A DNA stretch of 64,000 bases from Pseudomonas sp. VD-NE ins (GTDB taxonomy: Bacteria; Pseudomonadota; Gammaproteobacteria; Pseudomonadales; Pseudomonadaceae): NCBI RefSeq assembly GCF_031882575.1, contig NZ_CP134772.1, positions 2,065,001 to 2,129,000 of the forward strand, in the 5' to 3' direction. The notes under the pieces are model-generated. The model searched no databases. It saw only the letters and a list, made by a program, of their open reading frames with translations, and was not told the DNA's origin. A program made the translations under genes and the position numbers. Shown here piece after piece: positions 29,716-38,097 of the stretch. Numbering within the stretch: position 1 is the stretch's first letter; every line of letters starts with the position of its first letter.

Positions 29716-30207
29716 ATGAACCATTACCTTACGCCTGACCTGTGCGACGCCTATCCGGAGCTGGTGCAGGTGCTGGAACCGATGTTCAGCAATTTCGGCG
29801 GCCGTGATTCGTTCGGCGGCGAAATCGTGACCATCAAATGCTTCGAAGACAACTCTCTGGTCAAGGAACAGGCTGAACTCAAGGGCAACGGCAAGGTATT
29901 GGTGGTCGATGGCGGCGGTTCGCTGCGTCGCGCATTGCTCGGCGACATGATCGCCGAGAAGGCCGCTAAAAACGGTTGGGAAGGGCTGGTGATCTACGGC
30001 TGCATCCGTGACGTCGACGTTATCGCGCAGACCGATCTGGGCGTGCAGGCGCTGGCCAGCCATCCGATGAAAACTGAAAAACGTGGTATCGGTGACCTCA
30101 ACGTCCCGGTGACTTTCGCCGGTGTGACGTTCCACCCGGGCCACTACATTTATGCGGACAACAACGGCGTGATCGTTTCGCCGAGTCCGCTGAAAATGCC
30201 TGAATAA
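29716..30207 (+). CDS. rraA: Ribonuclease E activity regulator RraA
   Basis: A 163-residue RraA-family protein. In enterics RraA binds RNase E and lowers its activity; many bacterial members also have oxaloacetate decarboxylase or aldolase-like activity. The [28 protein letters not shown] block, with the conserved G-x-x-R-D, is visible near residue 90. A GGAG ribosome site is just before the ATG. It is followed after 22 bp by zntB. Confidence 0.92.
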   Translation: MNHYLTPDLCDAYPELVQVLEPMFSNFGGRDSFGGEIVTIKCFEDNSLVKEQAELKGNGKVLVVDGGGSLRRALLGDMIAEKAAKNGWEGLVIYGCIRDVDVIAQTDLGVQALASHPMKTEKRGIGDLNVPVTFAGVTFHPGHYIYADNNGVIVSPSPLKMPE

Positions 30208-30229
30208 GCTTTTCGACAAAGGGATGCGG

Positions 30230-31225
30230 ATGTTCGAGGAAGAAAACGCGCAATGGGGGCTGGTGCATGCCCTGGTGCTGGACGGAAAAGGCGGTGCGCG
30301 TTCGATAGCCCGGACTGAGCTCGACGATTTGCAGCTGCAGGCCCATGAAAGCCTGTGGCTGCATTGGGATCGCAGCCATCCGCAGACCCAGACCTGGCTG
30401 CGCAAATCCAGCGGTCTCAACGAATTCACCTGCGATCTGTTGCTGGAAGAGAACACGCGACCGCGACTGTTGCCGCTGCCGGATGCCGAGCTGCTGCTGT
30501 TTCTGCGCGGGGTCAATCTCAACCCTGGCGCCGAACCGGAAGACATGGTCTCGGTGCGGATTTTCGCTTCGGCCCAGCGGGTGATTTCCCTGCGTTTGCG
30601 CCCACTGCGCGCCACCGATGAGCTGTTGGCTCAGTTGGCGGACGGCAAGGGCCCGAAAACCTCCTCTGAACTCATCCTTTATCTGGCGCAGTTCCTCACC
30701 AACAAGGTGCAGGATCTGGTCACCTGCCTCTCGGAAATCGCCGATGAAGAAGAAGAAAAGATGGATGCCGACGAACGGTATACCCCCGAGCATGGCGCCA
30801 TTTTGCACATCCGGCGCAGGGCTGCCGGGCTGAAGCGTTTTCTTGCACCGCAGCGGGATATTTTCGGACAATTGACGCGGATAAAACTGCCGTGGTTTGT
30901 CGATGACGATGCCGATTACTGGAACGAGTTGAACAATAGCCTGACCCGTTATCTCGAAGAGCTCGAATTGACCCGAGAGCGCGTGGGGCTTGTGCTGGAG
31001 GCTGAAGACCGGCGTTTGAGCGAGCGCATGAATCGCACGATGTACCGCTTCGGGATCATCACCTGCATCTTTTTGCCGATGAGTTTCATCACCGGTCTGC
31101 TGGGTATAAATGTCGGCGGAATTCCGTTCTCCAGCAGTCCTTATGGTTTCCTGATTGCCTGTTTGACGGTGCTTGCCCTGGCCTTCGGTCAGTGGTGGTT
31201 ATTCCGTCGTTTGCGCTGGGTCTGA
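30230..31225 (+). CDS. zntB: CorA-family zinc transporter ZntB
   Basis: A 331-residue CorA-superfamily membrane transporter. The long N-terminal cytosolic domain is followed by two C-terminal helices (from YRFGIITCIFLPMSFITGLLG and YGFLIACLTVLALAFG). Between them the loop has GINVGGIP in place of the GMN of Mg2+ channels, the variant seen in ZntB, which moves Zn2+. ATG 30230 lies 7 bp after AAGGG; the ATG at 30224 is too close. It follows rraA and precedes crfX by 63 bp. Confidence 0.9.
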   Translation: MFEEENAQWGLVHALVLDGKGGARSIARTELDDLQLQAHESLWLHWDRSHPQTQTWLRKSSGLNEFTCDLLLEENTRPRLLPLPDAELLLFLRGVNLNPGAEPEDMVSVRIFASAQRVISLRLRPLRATDELLAQLADGKGPKTSSELILYLAQFLTNKVQDLVTCLSEIADEEEEKMDADERYTPEHGAILHIRRRAAGLKRFLAPQRDIFGQLTRIKLPWFVDDDADYWNELNNSLTRYLEELELTRERVGLVLEAEDRRLSERMNRTMYRFGIITCIFLPMSFITGLLGINVGGIPFSSSPYGFLIACLTVLALAFGQWWLFRRLRWV

Positions 31226-31288
31226 ACATGGCGCATGTGACCCGACCAAATCTGCCCGCGTCTTTCACAGACATCACGAGAGGTGCGT

Positions 31289-31537
31289 ATGCACGATCCG
31301 TTTGAACAGTCTTTGCGCGACATGCTCAACGCCTCGCCGTCCAGCCGCGACGACGATGCTTGTCTGGGCCGCGTACTCAAAACCGCCAACCGCCAGGTTG
31401 GCGCCGGTGATCTGTTCAGCCTGCTGGGCCGCTGGCTGCCCGCGCTGATGATCGCCCTGAATAACGGATCGGCGCATGTCTCGCCGGTTTCCCGTCTTCG
31501 TAAACCTACCGCTCGCACTGCTGATAAGGCTGATTGA
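31289..31537 (+). CDS. crfX: CrfX, small protein of the cmpX-sigX locus
   Basis: An 82-residue protein beginning MHDPFEQSLRDMLNASPSS. It matches what I recall as CrfX, encoded immediately before cmpX and sigX in pseudomonads. It has no membrane segment long enough to be sure of; the RWLPALMIALNNG part is weakly hydrophobic. The function is not established; gene order suggests a role in envelope stress signalling. The stop overlaps the region just before cmpX (2-bp gap to ATG 31540), so it is translated with it. Confidence 0.85.
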   Translation: MHDPFEQSLRDMLNASPSSRDDDACLGRVLKTANRQVGAGDLFSLLGRWLPALMIALNNGSAHVSPVSRLRKPTARTADKAD

Positions 31538-31539
31538 AT

Positions 31540-32364
31540 ATGGAACTCGACCTCTGGACTCAGAGCCTCGTCACTGCAATGACTGCGTTGTGGACCAAAG
31601 TGGCCAATTTCATCCCGAACCTGTTCGGCGCACTGGTCGTGCTGCTGTTGGGTTTCGTCGTGGCCAAGCTGCTCGATACCTTGCTGTCCAAATTGCTCGC
31701 CAAACTGGGCCTCGATCGCTTGATGGGCGGTACCGGGCTGACCAAATTGATGTCGCGTGCGGGGCTGCAGGTTCCGATTTCAACGCTGATTGGTAAAATC
31801 GTTTACTGGTTCGTCCTGCTGATTTTCCTGGTTTCTGCAGCAGAATCCCTTGGCCTTGAGCGAGTTTCAGCTACGCTGGATATGTTGGCGCTCTATTTGC
31901 CGAAAGTATTCGGTGCGGCGCTGGTGTTGCTGGTAGGTGTTTTGCTCGCGCAGCTGGCCAACGGGCTGGTGCGCGGGGCGGCAGAAGGCGTAGGCCTGGA
32001 CTACGCTTCGGGGCTGGGGCGAATTGCGCAAGGGCTGGTGATCATCATCAGCATCTCGGTTGCGATCAGTCAGCTTGAGGTCAAGACTGACCTGCTGAAC
32101 CATGTGATTGTCATCGTTTTGATTACCGTTGGTCTGGCCGTTGCGCTGGCCATGGGTTTGGGAAGCCGGGAAATTGCCGGTCAGATTCTTGCGGGAATCT
32201 ATGTGCGTGAGTTGTATCAGGTTGGGCAACAAGTGCGTGTTGGCGAGGTCGAAGGGCAGATCGAAGAGATCGGCACGGTTAAAACCACATTGCTGACCGA
32301 TGAGGGTGAGCTAGTCTCTCTTTCCAATCGGATCCTGCTGGAACAGCATGTGAGTAGCCGCTAA
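31540..32364 (+). CDS. cmpX: CmpX, mechanosensitive-channel-related membrane protein
   Basis: A 274-residue cytoplasmic-membrane protein with about five hydrophobic segments and amphipathic repeats (FIPNLFGALVVLLLGFVVAKLLD; YLPKVFGAALVLLVGVLLAQLAN), the pattern of conserved-TM-helix MscS relatives. In Pseudomonas, loss of CmpX raises sigX activity and membrane stress, from published work on the family. It lies between crfX and sigX in the usual order. The in-frame TTG at 31534 is a less likely start. Confidence 0.88.
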   Translation: MELDLWTQSLVTAMTALWTKVANFIPNLFGALVVLLLGFVVAKLLDTLLSKLLAKLGLDRLMGGTGLTKLMSRAGLQVPISTLIGKIVYWFVLLIFLVSAAESLGLERVSATLDMLALYLPKVFGAALVLLVGVLLAQLANGLVRGAAEGVGLDYASGLGRIAQGLVIIISISVAISQLEVKTDLLNHVIVIVLITVGLAVALAMGLGSREIAGQILAGIYVRELYQVGQQVRVGEVEGQIEEIGTVKTTLLTDEGELVSLSNRILLEQHVSSR

Positions 32365-32454
32365 TCCGGCAAACCCTGCTAATGTATGCCGCCGCAAAAT
32401 GCCAGCTGATGCTGGTTGTGGTGGACATTGACCTGACTGTCGGCACGACTTGTT

Positions 32455-33045
32455 TTGAATAAAACCCAAACGCTATCCACGCGCTACGACCCCCGCGAGC
32501 TCTCTGATGAGGAGTTGGTCGCGCGCTCGCATACCGAGCTGTTTCACGTAACGCGCGCCTATGAAGAACTGATGCGGCGTTACCAGCGAACATTATTTAA
32601 CGTTTGTGCGAGATATCTTGGGAACGATCGCGACGCAGACGATGTCTGTCAGGAAGTCATGTTGAAGGTGCTGTATGGCCTGAAGAACTTCGAGGGGAAA
32701 TCGAAGTTCAAAACGTGGCTCTACAGCATCACGTACAACGAATGTATTACGCAGTATCGGAAGGAACGGCGAAAGCGTCGCTTGATGGACGCATTGAGTC
32801 TTGACCCCCTCGAGGAAGCGTCCGAAGAAAAGGCGCCGAAACCCGAGGAGAAGGGCGGGCTTGATCGCTGGCTGGTGTATGTGAACCCGATTGACCGCGA
32901 AATTCTGGTGCTACGATTTGTCGCAGAGCTGGAATTTCAGGAGATCGCAGACATCATGCACATGGGTTTGAGTGCGACAAAAATGCGTTACAAACGTGCT
33001 CTAGATAAATTGCGTGAGAAATTTGCAGGCATTGCTGAAACTTAG
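32455..33045 (+). CDS. sigX: ECF sigma factor SigX
   Basis: A 196-residue extracytoplasmic-function sigma factor. Region 2 carries RYLGNDRDADDVCQEVMLKVLYGLKNFEGKSKFKTWLYSI; region 4 carries EFQEIADIMHMGLSATKMRYKRALDKLREKF. The start is TTG at 32455 (MNKTQTLSTRYDPREL), matching the family; no strong ribosome site is seen. SigX controls oprF, fatty-acid and membrane genes in pseudomonads. It is next to oprF, with 107 bp between. Confidence 0.94.
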   Translation: MNKTQTLSTRYDPRELSDEELVARSHTELFHVTRAYEELMRRYQRTLFNVCARYLGNDRDADDVCQEVMLKVLYGLKNFEGKSKFKTWLYSITYNECITQYRKERRKRRLMDALSLDPLEEASEEKAPKPEEKGGLDRWLVYVNPIDREILVLRFVAELEFQEIADIMHMGLSATKMRYKRALDKLREKFAGIAET

Positions 33046-33152
33046 TTCAGCGCAAATATCTCTTACGTGTAGGCAAGTTCTGATAGACTTGCCGCCGAGT
33101 TGTCCCCCGGTTTGCGGGACTGCTTCACAATCACCAGATGGGGATTTAACGG
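33046..33152. promoter_or_regulatory. sigX-oprF intergenic region
   Basis: It holds two hairpins: GGCAAGT...ACTTGCC (33073-33094), and GTCCC...GGGAC (33100-33120), then GGGGATTTAACGG before ATG 33153. This is where a SigX-dependent oprF promoter would lie; I cannot place -35/-10 boxes with confidence. Confidence 0.5.
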
Positions 33153-34187
33153 ATGAAACTGAAAAACACCTTGGGCTTGGCCATTGGTTCTCTGATTGCC
33201 GCCACTTCGTTCGGCGCTCTGGCACAAGGCCAAGGCGCAGTTGAAATCGAAGGCTTCGCAAAGAAAGAACAATTCGACAGCGCTCGTAACTTCAAGAACA
33301 ACGGCAACCTGTTCGGCGGCTCGATCGGTTACTTCCTGACCGACGACGTTGAACTGCGTCTGGGCTACGACGAAGTGCACAACGTGCGTTCCGACGACGG
33401 TCGTAACATCAAGGGCGCGAACACCGCTCTGGACGCTCTGTACCACTTCAACAACCCAGGCGACATGCTGCGTCCGTACGTATCGGCTGGTTTCTCCGAT
33501 CAGAGCATCGGTCAGAACGGTTCCGGCGGTCGTGACCGCTCCACCTTCGCCAACGTTGGCGCTGGTGCCAAGCTGTACTTCACCGACAACTTCTACGCCC
33601 GTGCTGGCGTTGAAGCTCAGTACAACATCGACCAGGGCGACACCGAGTGGGCTCCTAGCGTTGGTATCGGTGTGAACTTCGGTGGCGGCTCCAAGCCTGC
33701 TGCTGCTCCAGTTCCAGCACCAGCTGAAGTCTGCTCCGACAGCGACAACGATGGCGTTTGCGACAACGTTGACAAGTGCCCGGACACCCCAGCCAACGTA
33801 ACTGTTGACGCTGATGGCTGCCCAGCAGTTGCTGAAGTTGTTCGTGTTGAGCTGGACGTTAAGTTCGACTTCGACAAGTCGGTTGTGAAGCCAAACAGCT
33901 ACGGCGACATCAAGAACCTGGCTGACTTCATGAAGCAGTACCCATCCACCACCACTACTGTTGAAGGTCACACTGACTCCGTCGGTCCTGACGCTTACAA
34001 CCAGAAACTGTCCGAGCGTCGTGCAAACGCCGTTAAGCAAGTTCTGACCAACCAGTACGGTGTTGAATCGTCCCGCGTTCAGTCTGTTGGCTACGGCGAA
34101 TCCCGCCCAGTTGCTGACAACAAAACTGAAGCTGGCCGCGCTGTAAACCGTCGCGTAGAAGCGCAGGTTGAAGCTCAAGCTAAGTAA
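33153..34187 (+). CDS. oprF: Major outer membrane porin OprF
   Basis: A 344-residue outer membrane protein. It has a signal peptide (MKLKNTLGLAIGSLIAATSFGALAQG cut at about 24), an eight-strand N-terminal barrel (about 25-180), a Pro/Ala linker followed by a calcium-binding-like SDSDNDGVCDNVDKCPDTP with cysteine pairs, and a C-terminal OmpA peptidoglycan-binding domain (about 220-340, with VEGHTDSVGPDAYNQKLSERRANAV). Codon use is strongly biased as in highly expressed genes. It is downstream of sigX and ends at a strong terminator. Confidence 0.96.
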   Translation: MKLKNTLGLAIGSLIAATSFGALAQGQGAVEIEGFAKKEQFDSARNFKNNGNLFGGSIGYFLTDDVELRLGYDEVHNVRSDDGRNIKGANTALDALYHFNNPGDMLRPYVSAGFSDQSIGQNGSGGRDRSTFANVGAGAKLYFTDNFYARAGVEAQYNIDQGDTEWAPSVGIGVNFGGGSKPAAAPVPAPAEVCSDSDNDGVCDNVDKCPDTPANVTVDADGCPAVAEVVRVELDVKFDFDKSVVKPNSYGDIKNLADFMKQYPSTTTTVEGHTDSVGPDAYNQKLSERRANAVKQVLTNQYGVESSRVQSVGYGESRPVADNKTEAGRAVNRRVEAQVEAQAK

Positions 34188-34204
34188 TTAGCTGCCGCTC
34201 CGAG

Positions 34205-34230
34205 AAAAGCCCGGCTTAGGCCGGGCTTTT
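34205..34230 (+). terminator. Intrinsic terminator of oprF
   Basis: AAAAGCCCGGC-TTAG-GCCGGGCTTTT hairpin with T-run, 18 bp after the oprF stop. Confidence 0.95.
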
Positions 34231-34257
34231 CTTTGCCTGCGATTTGGCTTTGCAGCT

Positions 34258-34342
34258 TTAAAAGATCGCAGCCTTCGGCAGCTCCTACATGAAATCTGCA
34301 TACGTCCTGTAGGAGCTGCCGCAGGCTGCGATCTTTTGATCT
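34258..34342. repeat. REP pair, class B, overlapping the cobA 3' end
   Basis: Two inverted class B arms (AAAGATCGCAGCCTTCGGCA and its complement ending GGCTGCGATCTTTTGATC). From 34285 the element is also translated as the last 19 codons and stop of cobA. Confidence 0.95.
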
Positions 34343-35052
34343 TCACCAGCAGCCGCCACCGCACCAATCACCAGAATCGCCGGGCTCTTCAATCCGAAAA
34401 TTCCTGCGTCATCGCTCATGCTCGCCAGATCACTGCGGCATTCGCGCTGCTCTGGCAACGACGCATTCTCGATCATCGCCACTGGCGTATCCGCTGCCAT
34501 CCCGCCCGCCAACAACTGATCGCGAATCTCGCCCAGCTTGGCCACGCCCATATAAACCACCAGCGTCGTACCGCCCTGCGCCAGCGCCTGCCAGTTCAAT
34601 TGGCTGTCGTCCTGGGTGTGTGCCGTCACCAGCGTGACCCCGCGCGCCACACCGCGCAACGTCAGCGGAATATCGCACTGCGTCGCCCCGGCCAGCCCGG
34701 CAGTGATGCCATTGACCAACTCCACCTCAACGCCACGTTCACGCAGCCACTGCGCCTCTTCGCCGCCACGGCCGAAAATGCATGGATCACCGCCCTTCAG
34801 CCGCACCACACACTTGCCATGGCGGGCATAGCGCAGCATCAGTCGATGGATGAACGCCTGCGGTGTCGAGCGGCAACCACCGCGCTTACCCACCGCAATG
34901 ATGCGCGCGCCAGGGCAGTGTTCCAGCACGGCGTCGTTGACCAGGTCATCGATCAGCACCACATCGGCCTCGCGCAACGCACGCACCGCTTTGAGGGTCA
35001 GCAGTTCCGGATCACCAGGACCTGCACCCACCAGCCAGACTTTTGCATTCAT
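34285..35052 (-). CDS. cobA: Uroporphyrinogen-III C-methyltransferase
   Basis: A 255-residue SAM-dependent methyltransferase that makes precorrin-2 from uroporphyrinogen III, feeding siroheme for the nitrite reductase NirB. The N-terminal VGAGPGDPELLTLKA and VVRLKGGDPCIFGRGGEE blocks are diagnostic. It lies 13 bp after the nitrate reductase gene and is the last gene of that operon. The 3' end is odd: the final 19 residues (EDQKIAACGSSYRTYADFM) are encoded by a class B REP element that also supplies the TAG stop, so the native C-terminus has probably been replaced by REP sequence. Confidence 0.93.
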   Translation of the reverse strand: MNAKVWLVGAGPGDPELLTLKAVRALREADVVLIDDLVNDAVLEHCPGARIIAVGKRGGCRSTPQAFIHRLMLRYARHGKCVVRLKGGDPCIFGRGGEEAQWLRERGVEVELVNGITAGLAGATQCDIPLTLRGVARGVTLVTAHTQDDSQLNWQALAQGGTTLVVYMGVAKLGEIRDQLLAGGMAADTPVAMIENASLPEQRECRSDLASMSDDAGIFGLKSPAILVIGAVAAAGEDQKIAACGSSYRTYADFM

Positions 35053-35065
35053 GGTGTTTTCCTCA

Positions 35066-37780
35066 TCAGATGACGGCGACTGGCTGCAACTCGGCAGCCA
35101 GCAAACGTTTTATTTCCGGGACGCACGAGCCGCATTGCGTGCCGCAGCCCAATTGATTTTTCAAACCCTGCAGATCCAGGCCCTGGCGAATGCCGGCGCA
35201 GACCGCGTTGAGGCTTACGTTCTTGCAGTTGCACAGGGTTTTATCCGCAGCGATCTGCGCCCCGGCACTGCCCGGCGGCGCACTCATCGGTGCCAGCAGC
35301 CAGCGCCTTAGCTGGTCATCGGCGCGACCTTCCTGCCACAACCCTTGCAGCCAATGCTGGGCGAGGGTTTCGCCGGCCAGTCGGATCGCGGTGATCCGGC
35401 CGTTTTCAATGCGTACGCGCTTGCCGATAGCCCGACGGGGATCGTCATAAGCGAGTACAGGGCCTTCGATGAGTGACAGGCATTGGTCGATCTGAGCCAA
35501 TAATTGTGGATTCGGCGCCTCGTTGCTGGCAGCGCGTATCAGCAATGCCGATCGTTCACGTCCGACAAGGCTGAGACTCACGTAGGAAAATGCCTCGCAA
35601 AGCGGTCGTAGGGTCTCGAAATGCCGTTGAACATCACCCTCGATCAGTGCGAAAAGCTGCCACGGAAGGTTGGCCGGTTCCAGGCGCACGCCGCTGTGTT
35701 TCAGTTCCGGTTGTTTCGACAATGGATCGAAGGCCGGCAGGGTCAGGCTGTTCACGCCGCCCTTGAGAAAACGGTCGCCCCAATGCATCGGCAGAAACGC
35801 TTGCCCCGGGCGCACGCTGTCATCGCTGCCAACCGCGACGATCACTGCGCCGCGACGACTTTTAAGGTTGACCAGATCTCCCGGCTGCAAGCGATGCCGA
35901 CGCAGTTCGTCTGGATGCAGACTCAACACCGCTTCGCTGACATGCCCGAACAATTGCGCCGCCGTACCGGTGCGGCTCATACCGTGCCATTGATCGCGCA
36001 GGCGACCGGTGATCAGCGTCAATGGGAAGCGCGCATCGCGCGGTTCCTTGGCGGCGCGATACGGGTCGGCAATGAACTGAGCCCGACCGTTGGCCGTAGG
36101 AAAAATACCGTCCTCATAGAGTCGTGATGTTCCTTTGCGGGCGCCGGCAGGGAAGGGCCATTGCTGCGGTCCGATCTCGTCGATCAGCACATGACTGATC
36201 CCGGACATATCCAGATCACGGCCGCGTGTCAGCCCTTTGAACTCATCGAACAACTGCGCGGGCCGAGTAAACGTAAACAGGCTCGATTCAGCGGGGCGCA
36301 GACGTTTCTCCAGGCGCTGTGCGAAATCCACTGTGATCGCCCAGTCGGGCCGCGCTTCTCCCGGTGGGAGGATGGCTTTGCGTACGTGGGAAATGCGTCG
36401 CTCGGAGTTGGTCACCGAGCCTTCTTTCTCGCCCCAACTGGCGGCGGGTAGCAGGAGATCGGCGAATGCTGCGGTTTCGGTGGTGTGAAAGGCTTCTTGC
36501 AGAACCACAAACGGGCAAGTCTCAAGCGCTGCTCGCACAGCATGTTGGTCCGGCATCGATTGCGCAGGGTTGGTGCAGGCAATCCACAACGCCTTGACCT
36601 TGCCGTTGCGCACTTGCTCGAACAGTTCGATGGCGCTGAGCCCAGTGCTGTCCGGCAGTTGATCCACACCCCAATAAGCCGCCACTTCGGCGCGGTGTTC
36701 AGGGTTGGCCGCGTCTCGATGGCCCGGCAGCAGGTTCGACAAACTGCCGGTTTCGCGCCCGCCCATGGCATTTGGCTGACCGGTAAGGGAGAAAGGTCCT
36801 GCACCCGGACGGCCGATTTGTCCGGTGGCCAGGTGCAGATTGATCAGCGCGCTGTTCTTCGCGCTGCCAGCCGTGGACTGGTTCAAACCCATGCACCACA
36901 GTGACAGAAAACTCGGCGAAGTGCCGACCCATTCAGCGCACTGCTGCAATTGCTCGACACTGATTCCGCACAGTTGCGACACCATTTGCGGGGTGTAATC
37001 GCGCACCAGACTCTTCAGTTCGGCGAGGCCTTCCGTGTGCGTTTTGACGAAATCGCGGTCGATCCAGTTTTCCCACAACAACAGATGCAAAATCCCATGA
37101 AACAAAGCGACATCTGTGCCCGGCAGAATCGCCAGGTGCAAATCGGCAAGGTCGCAGGTGTCGGTGCGCCGAGGGTCGATGACGATGACTTTCATCTGTG
37201 GACGGCGGGACTTTGCCTCTTCCAGCCGACGGAAAAGTACCGGATGGGCGTAGGCCATGTTACTGCCGACAATCATTACGCAATCGCTGAGTTCCAGATC
37301 CTCATAGCTGCACGGCGGGGCGTCGGCGCCGAGGCTGCGCTTGTAGCCGACCACCGCCGAGGACATGCACAGGCGCGAATTGCTGTCGATGTTGTTGGTC
37401 CCGACCAACGCCCGCGCCAGTTTGTTGAAGGCGTAATAATCCTCGGTCAGCAACTGTCCGGAGATATAGAACGCCACGCTGTCGGGGCCGTGCTCGGCGA
37501 TGGTCTCGGCGAACACGTTAGCCGCGTGCTCCAGCGCGGTATCCCAATCTGTGCGGCTGCGCGCCAGGCCTTTGCCCAGACGCAGTTCCGGGTACAGCGC
37601 GCGAGCGGCAAGGTCGCCGGTCAGGTGCAGGGTCGAGCCTTTGCTGCACAGTTTGCCGAAGTTGGCCGGGTGCGCCGGATCGCCACTGACGCCGAGGATG
37701 CGCTCGCCGTCATGCTCAATCAGCACGCCGCAGCCGACCCCGCAATAACAGCAGGTCGAGGCGGTCGTCTGGCGGTTCAT
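35066..37780 (-). CDS. nasC: Assimilatory nitrate reductase large subunit
   Basis: A 904-residue molybdopterin enzyme reducing nitrate to nitrite in the cytosol. The N-terminal [4Fe-4S] motif is CCYCGVGCGVLI with a fourth cysteine in LCSKGSTLH. The body is the bis-MGD domain (SNSRLCMSSAVVGYKRSLG, with the likely Mo cysteine; GQPNAMGGRETG). The C-terminus has a BFD-like [2Fe-2S] domain (CNCKNVSLNAVC...CGTQCGSC). The start MNRQTTASTC at 37780 overlaps the nirD stop by one base (TGATG). It is in the nirB-nirD-nas-cobA operon. Gene naming varies (nasA, nasC, nasB). Confidence 0.94.
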   Translation of the reverse strand: MNRQTTASTCCYCGVGCGVLIEHDGERILGVSGDPAHPANFGKLCSKGSTLHLTGDLAARALYPELRLGKGLARSRTDWDTALEHAANVFAETIAEHGPDSVAFYISGQLLTEDYYAFNKLARALVGTNNIDSNSRLCMSSAVVGYKRSLGADAPPCSYEDLELSDCVMIVGSNMAYAHPVLFRRLEEAKSRRPQMKVIVIDPRRTDTCDLADLHLAILPGTDVALFHGILHLLLWENWIDRDFVKTHTEGLAELKSLVRDYTPQMVSQLCGISVEQLQQCAEWVGTSPSFLSLWCMGLNQSTAGSAKNSALINLHLATGQIGRPGAGPFSLTGQPNAMGGRETGSLSNLLPGHRDAANPEHRAEVAAYWGVDQLPDSTGLSAIELFEQVRNGKVKALWIACTNPAQSMPDQHAVRAALETCPFVVLQEAFHTTETAAFADLLLPAASWGEKEGSVTNSERRISHVRKAILPPGEARPDWAITVDFAQRLEKRLRPAESSLFTFTRPAQLFDEFKGLTRGRDLDMSGISHVLIDEIGPQQWPFPAGARKGTSRLYEDGIFPTANGRAQFIADPYRAAKEPRDARFPLTLITGRLRDQWHGMSRTGTAAQLFGHVSEAVLSLHPDELRRHRLQPGDLVNLKSRRGAVIVAVGSDDSVRPGQAFLPMHWGDRFLKGGVNSLTLPAFDPLSKQPELKHSGVRLEPANLPWQLFALIEGDVQRHFETLRPLCEAFSYVSLSLVGRERSALLIRAASNEAPNPQLLAQIDQCLSLIEGPVLAYDDPRRAIGKRVRIENGRITAIRLAGETLAQHWLQGLWQEGRADDQLRRWLLAPMSAPPGSAGAQIAADKTLCNCKNVSLNAVCAGIRQGLDLQGLKNQLGCGTQCGSCVPEIKRLLAAELQPVAVI

Positions 37781-38097
37781 CAGATGGCGTCCCGCAGGGC
37801 CAGTTGCACACGACCGTTTTCGACCCGCGCCGGATGATGGTGCGCGCAACCGATGTCCGGCGCCTGAGCTTCGCCAGATTCGAGATCGATCTGCCAGTTG
37901 TGCAACGGACAGGCCACACGTTTGCCGTAGATCAAACCTTGCGATAATGGCCCGCCCTTGTGCGGGCAGCGGTCGTCGAGGGCGAAAACTTCGTCGTCGC
38001 TCGTACGAAAAATCGCGATGTCACCTTTCGGTCCGGCAATGATCCGCGAACCGAGGGCGTTGATCTCGTCGAGGGCACAGATATCCAGCCAGTTCAT
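37780..38097 (-). CDS. nirD: Nitrite reductase small subunit
   Basis: A 105-residue Rieske-like [2Fe-2S] protein, the small subunit of NAD(P)H nitrite reductase. The ligand motif pair is RCPHKGGPL and CPLHNWQIDL (Cys-x-His, then Cys-x2-His). The frame is open to 38541, but only from ATG 38097 does it read as the NirD family (MNWLDICALDEI). Its start overlaps the nirB stop (ATGA), and its end overlaps the nitrate reductase start, so the three are translationally coupled. Confidence 0.95.
   Translation of the reverse strand: MNWLDICALDEINALGSRIIAGPKGDIAIFRTSDDEVFALDDRCPHKGGPLSQGLIYGKRVACPLHNWQIDLESGEAQAPDIGCAHHHPARVENGRVQLALRDAI

Noticed and set aside
33063..34178. Long open frame on the minus strand opposite oprF
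   Set aside because: Low-complexity valine/asparagine-rich shadow of a highly biased gene.
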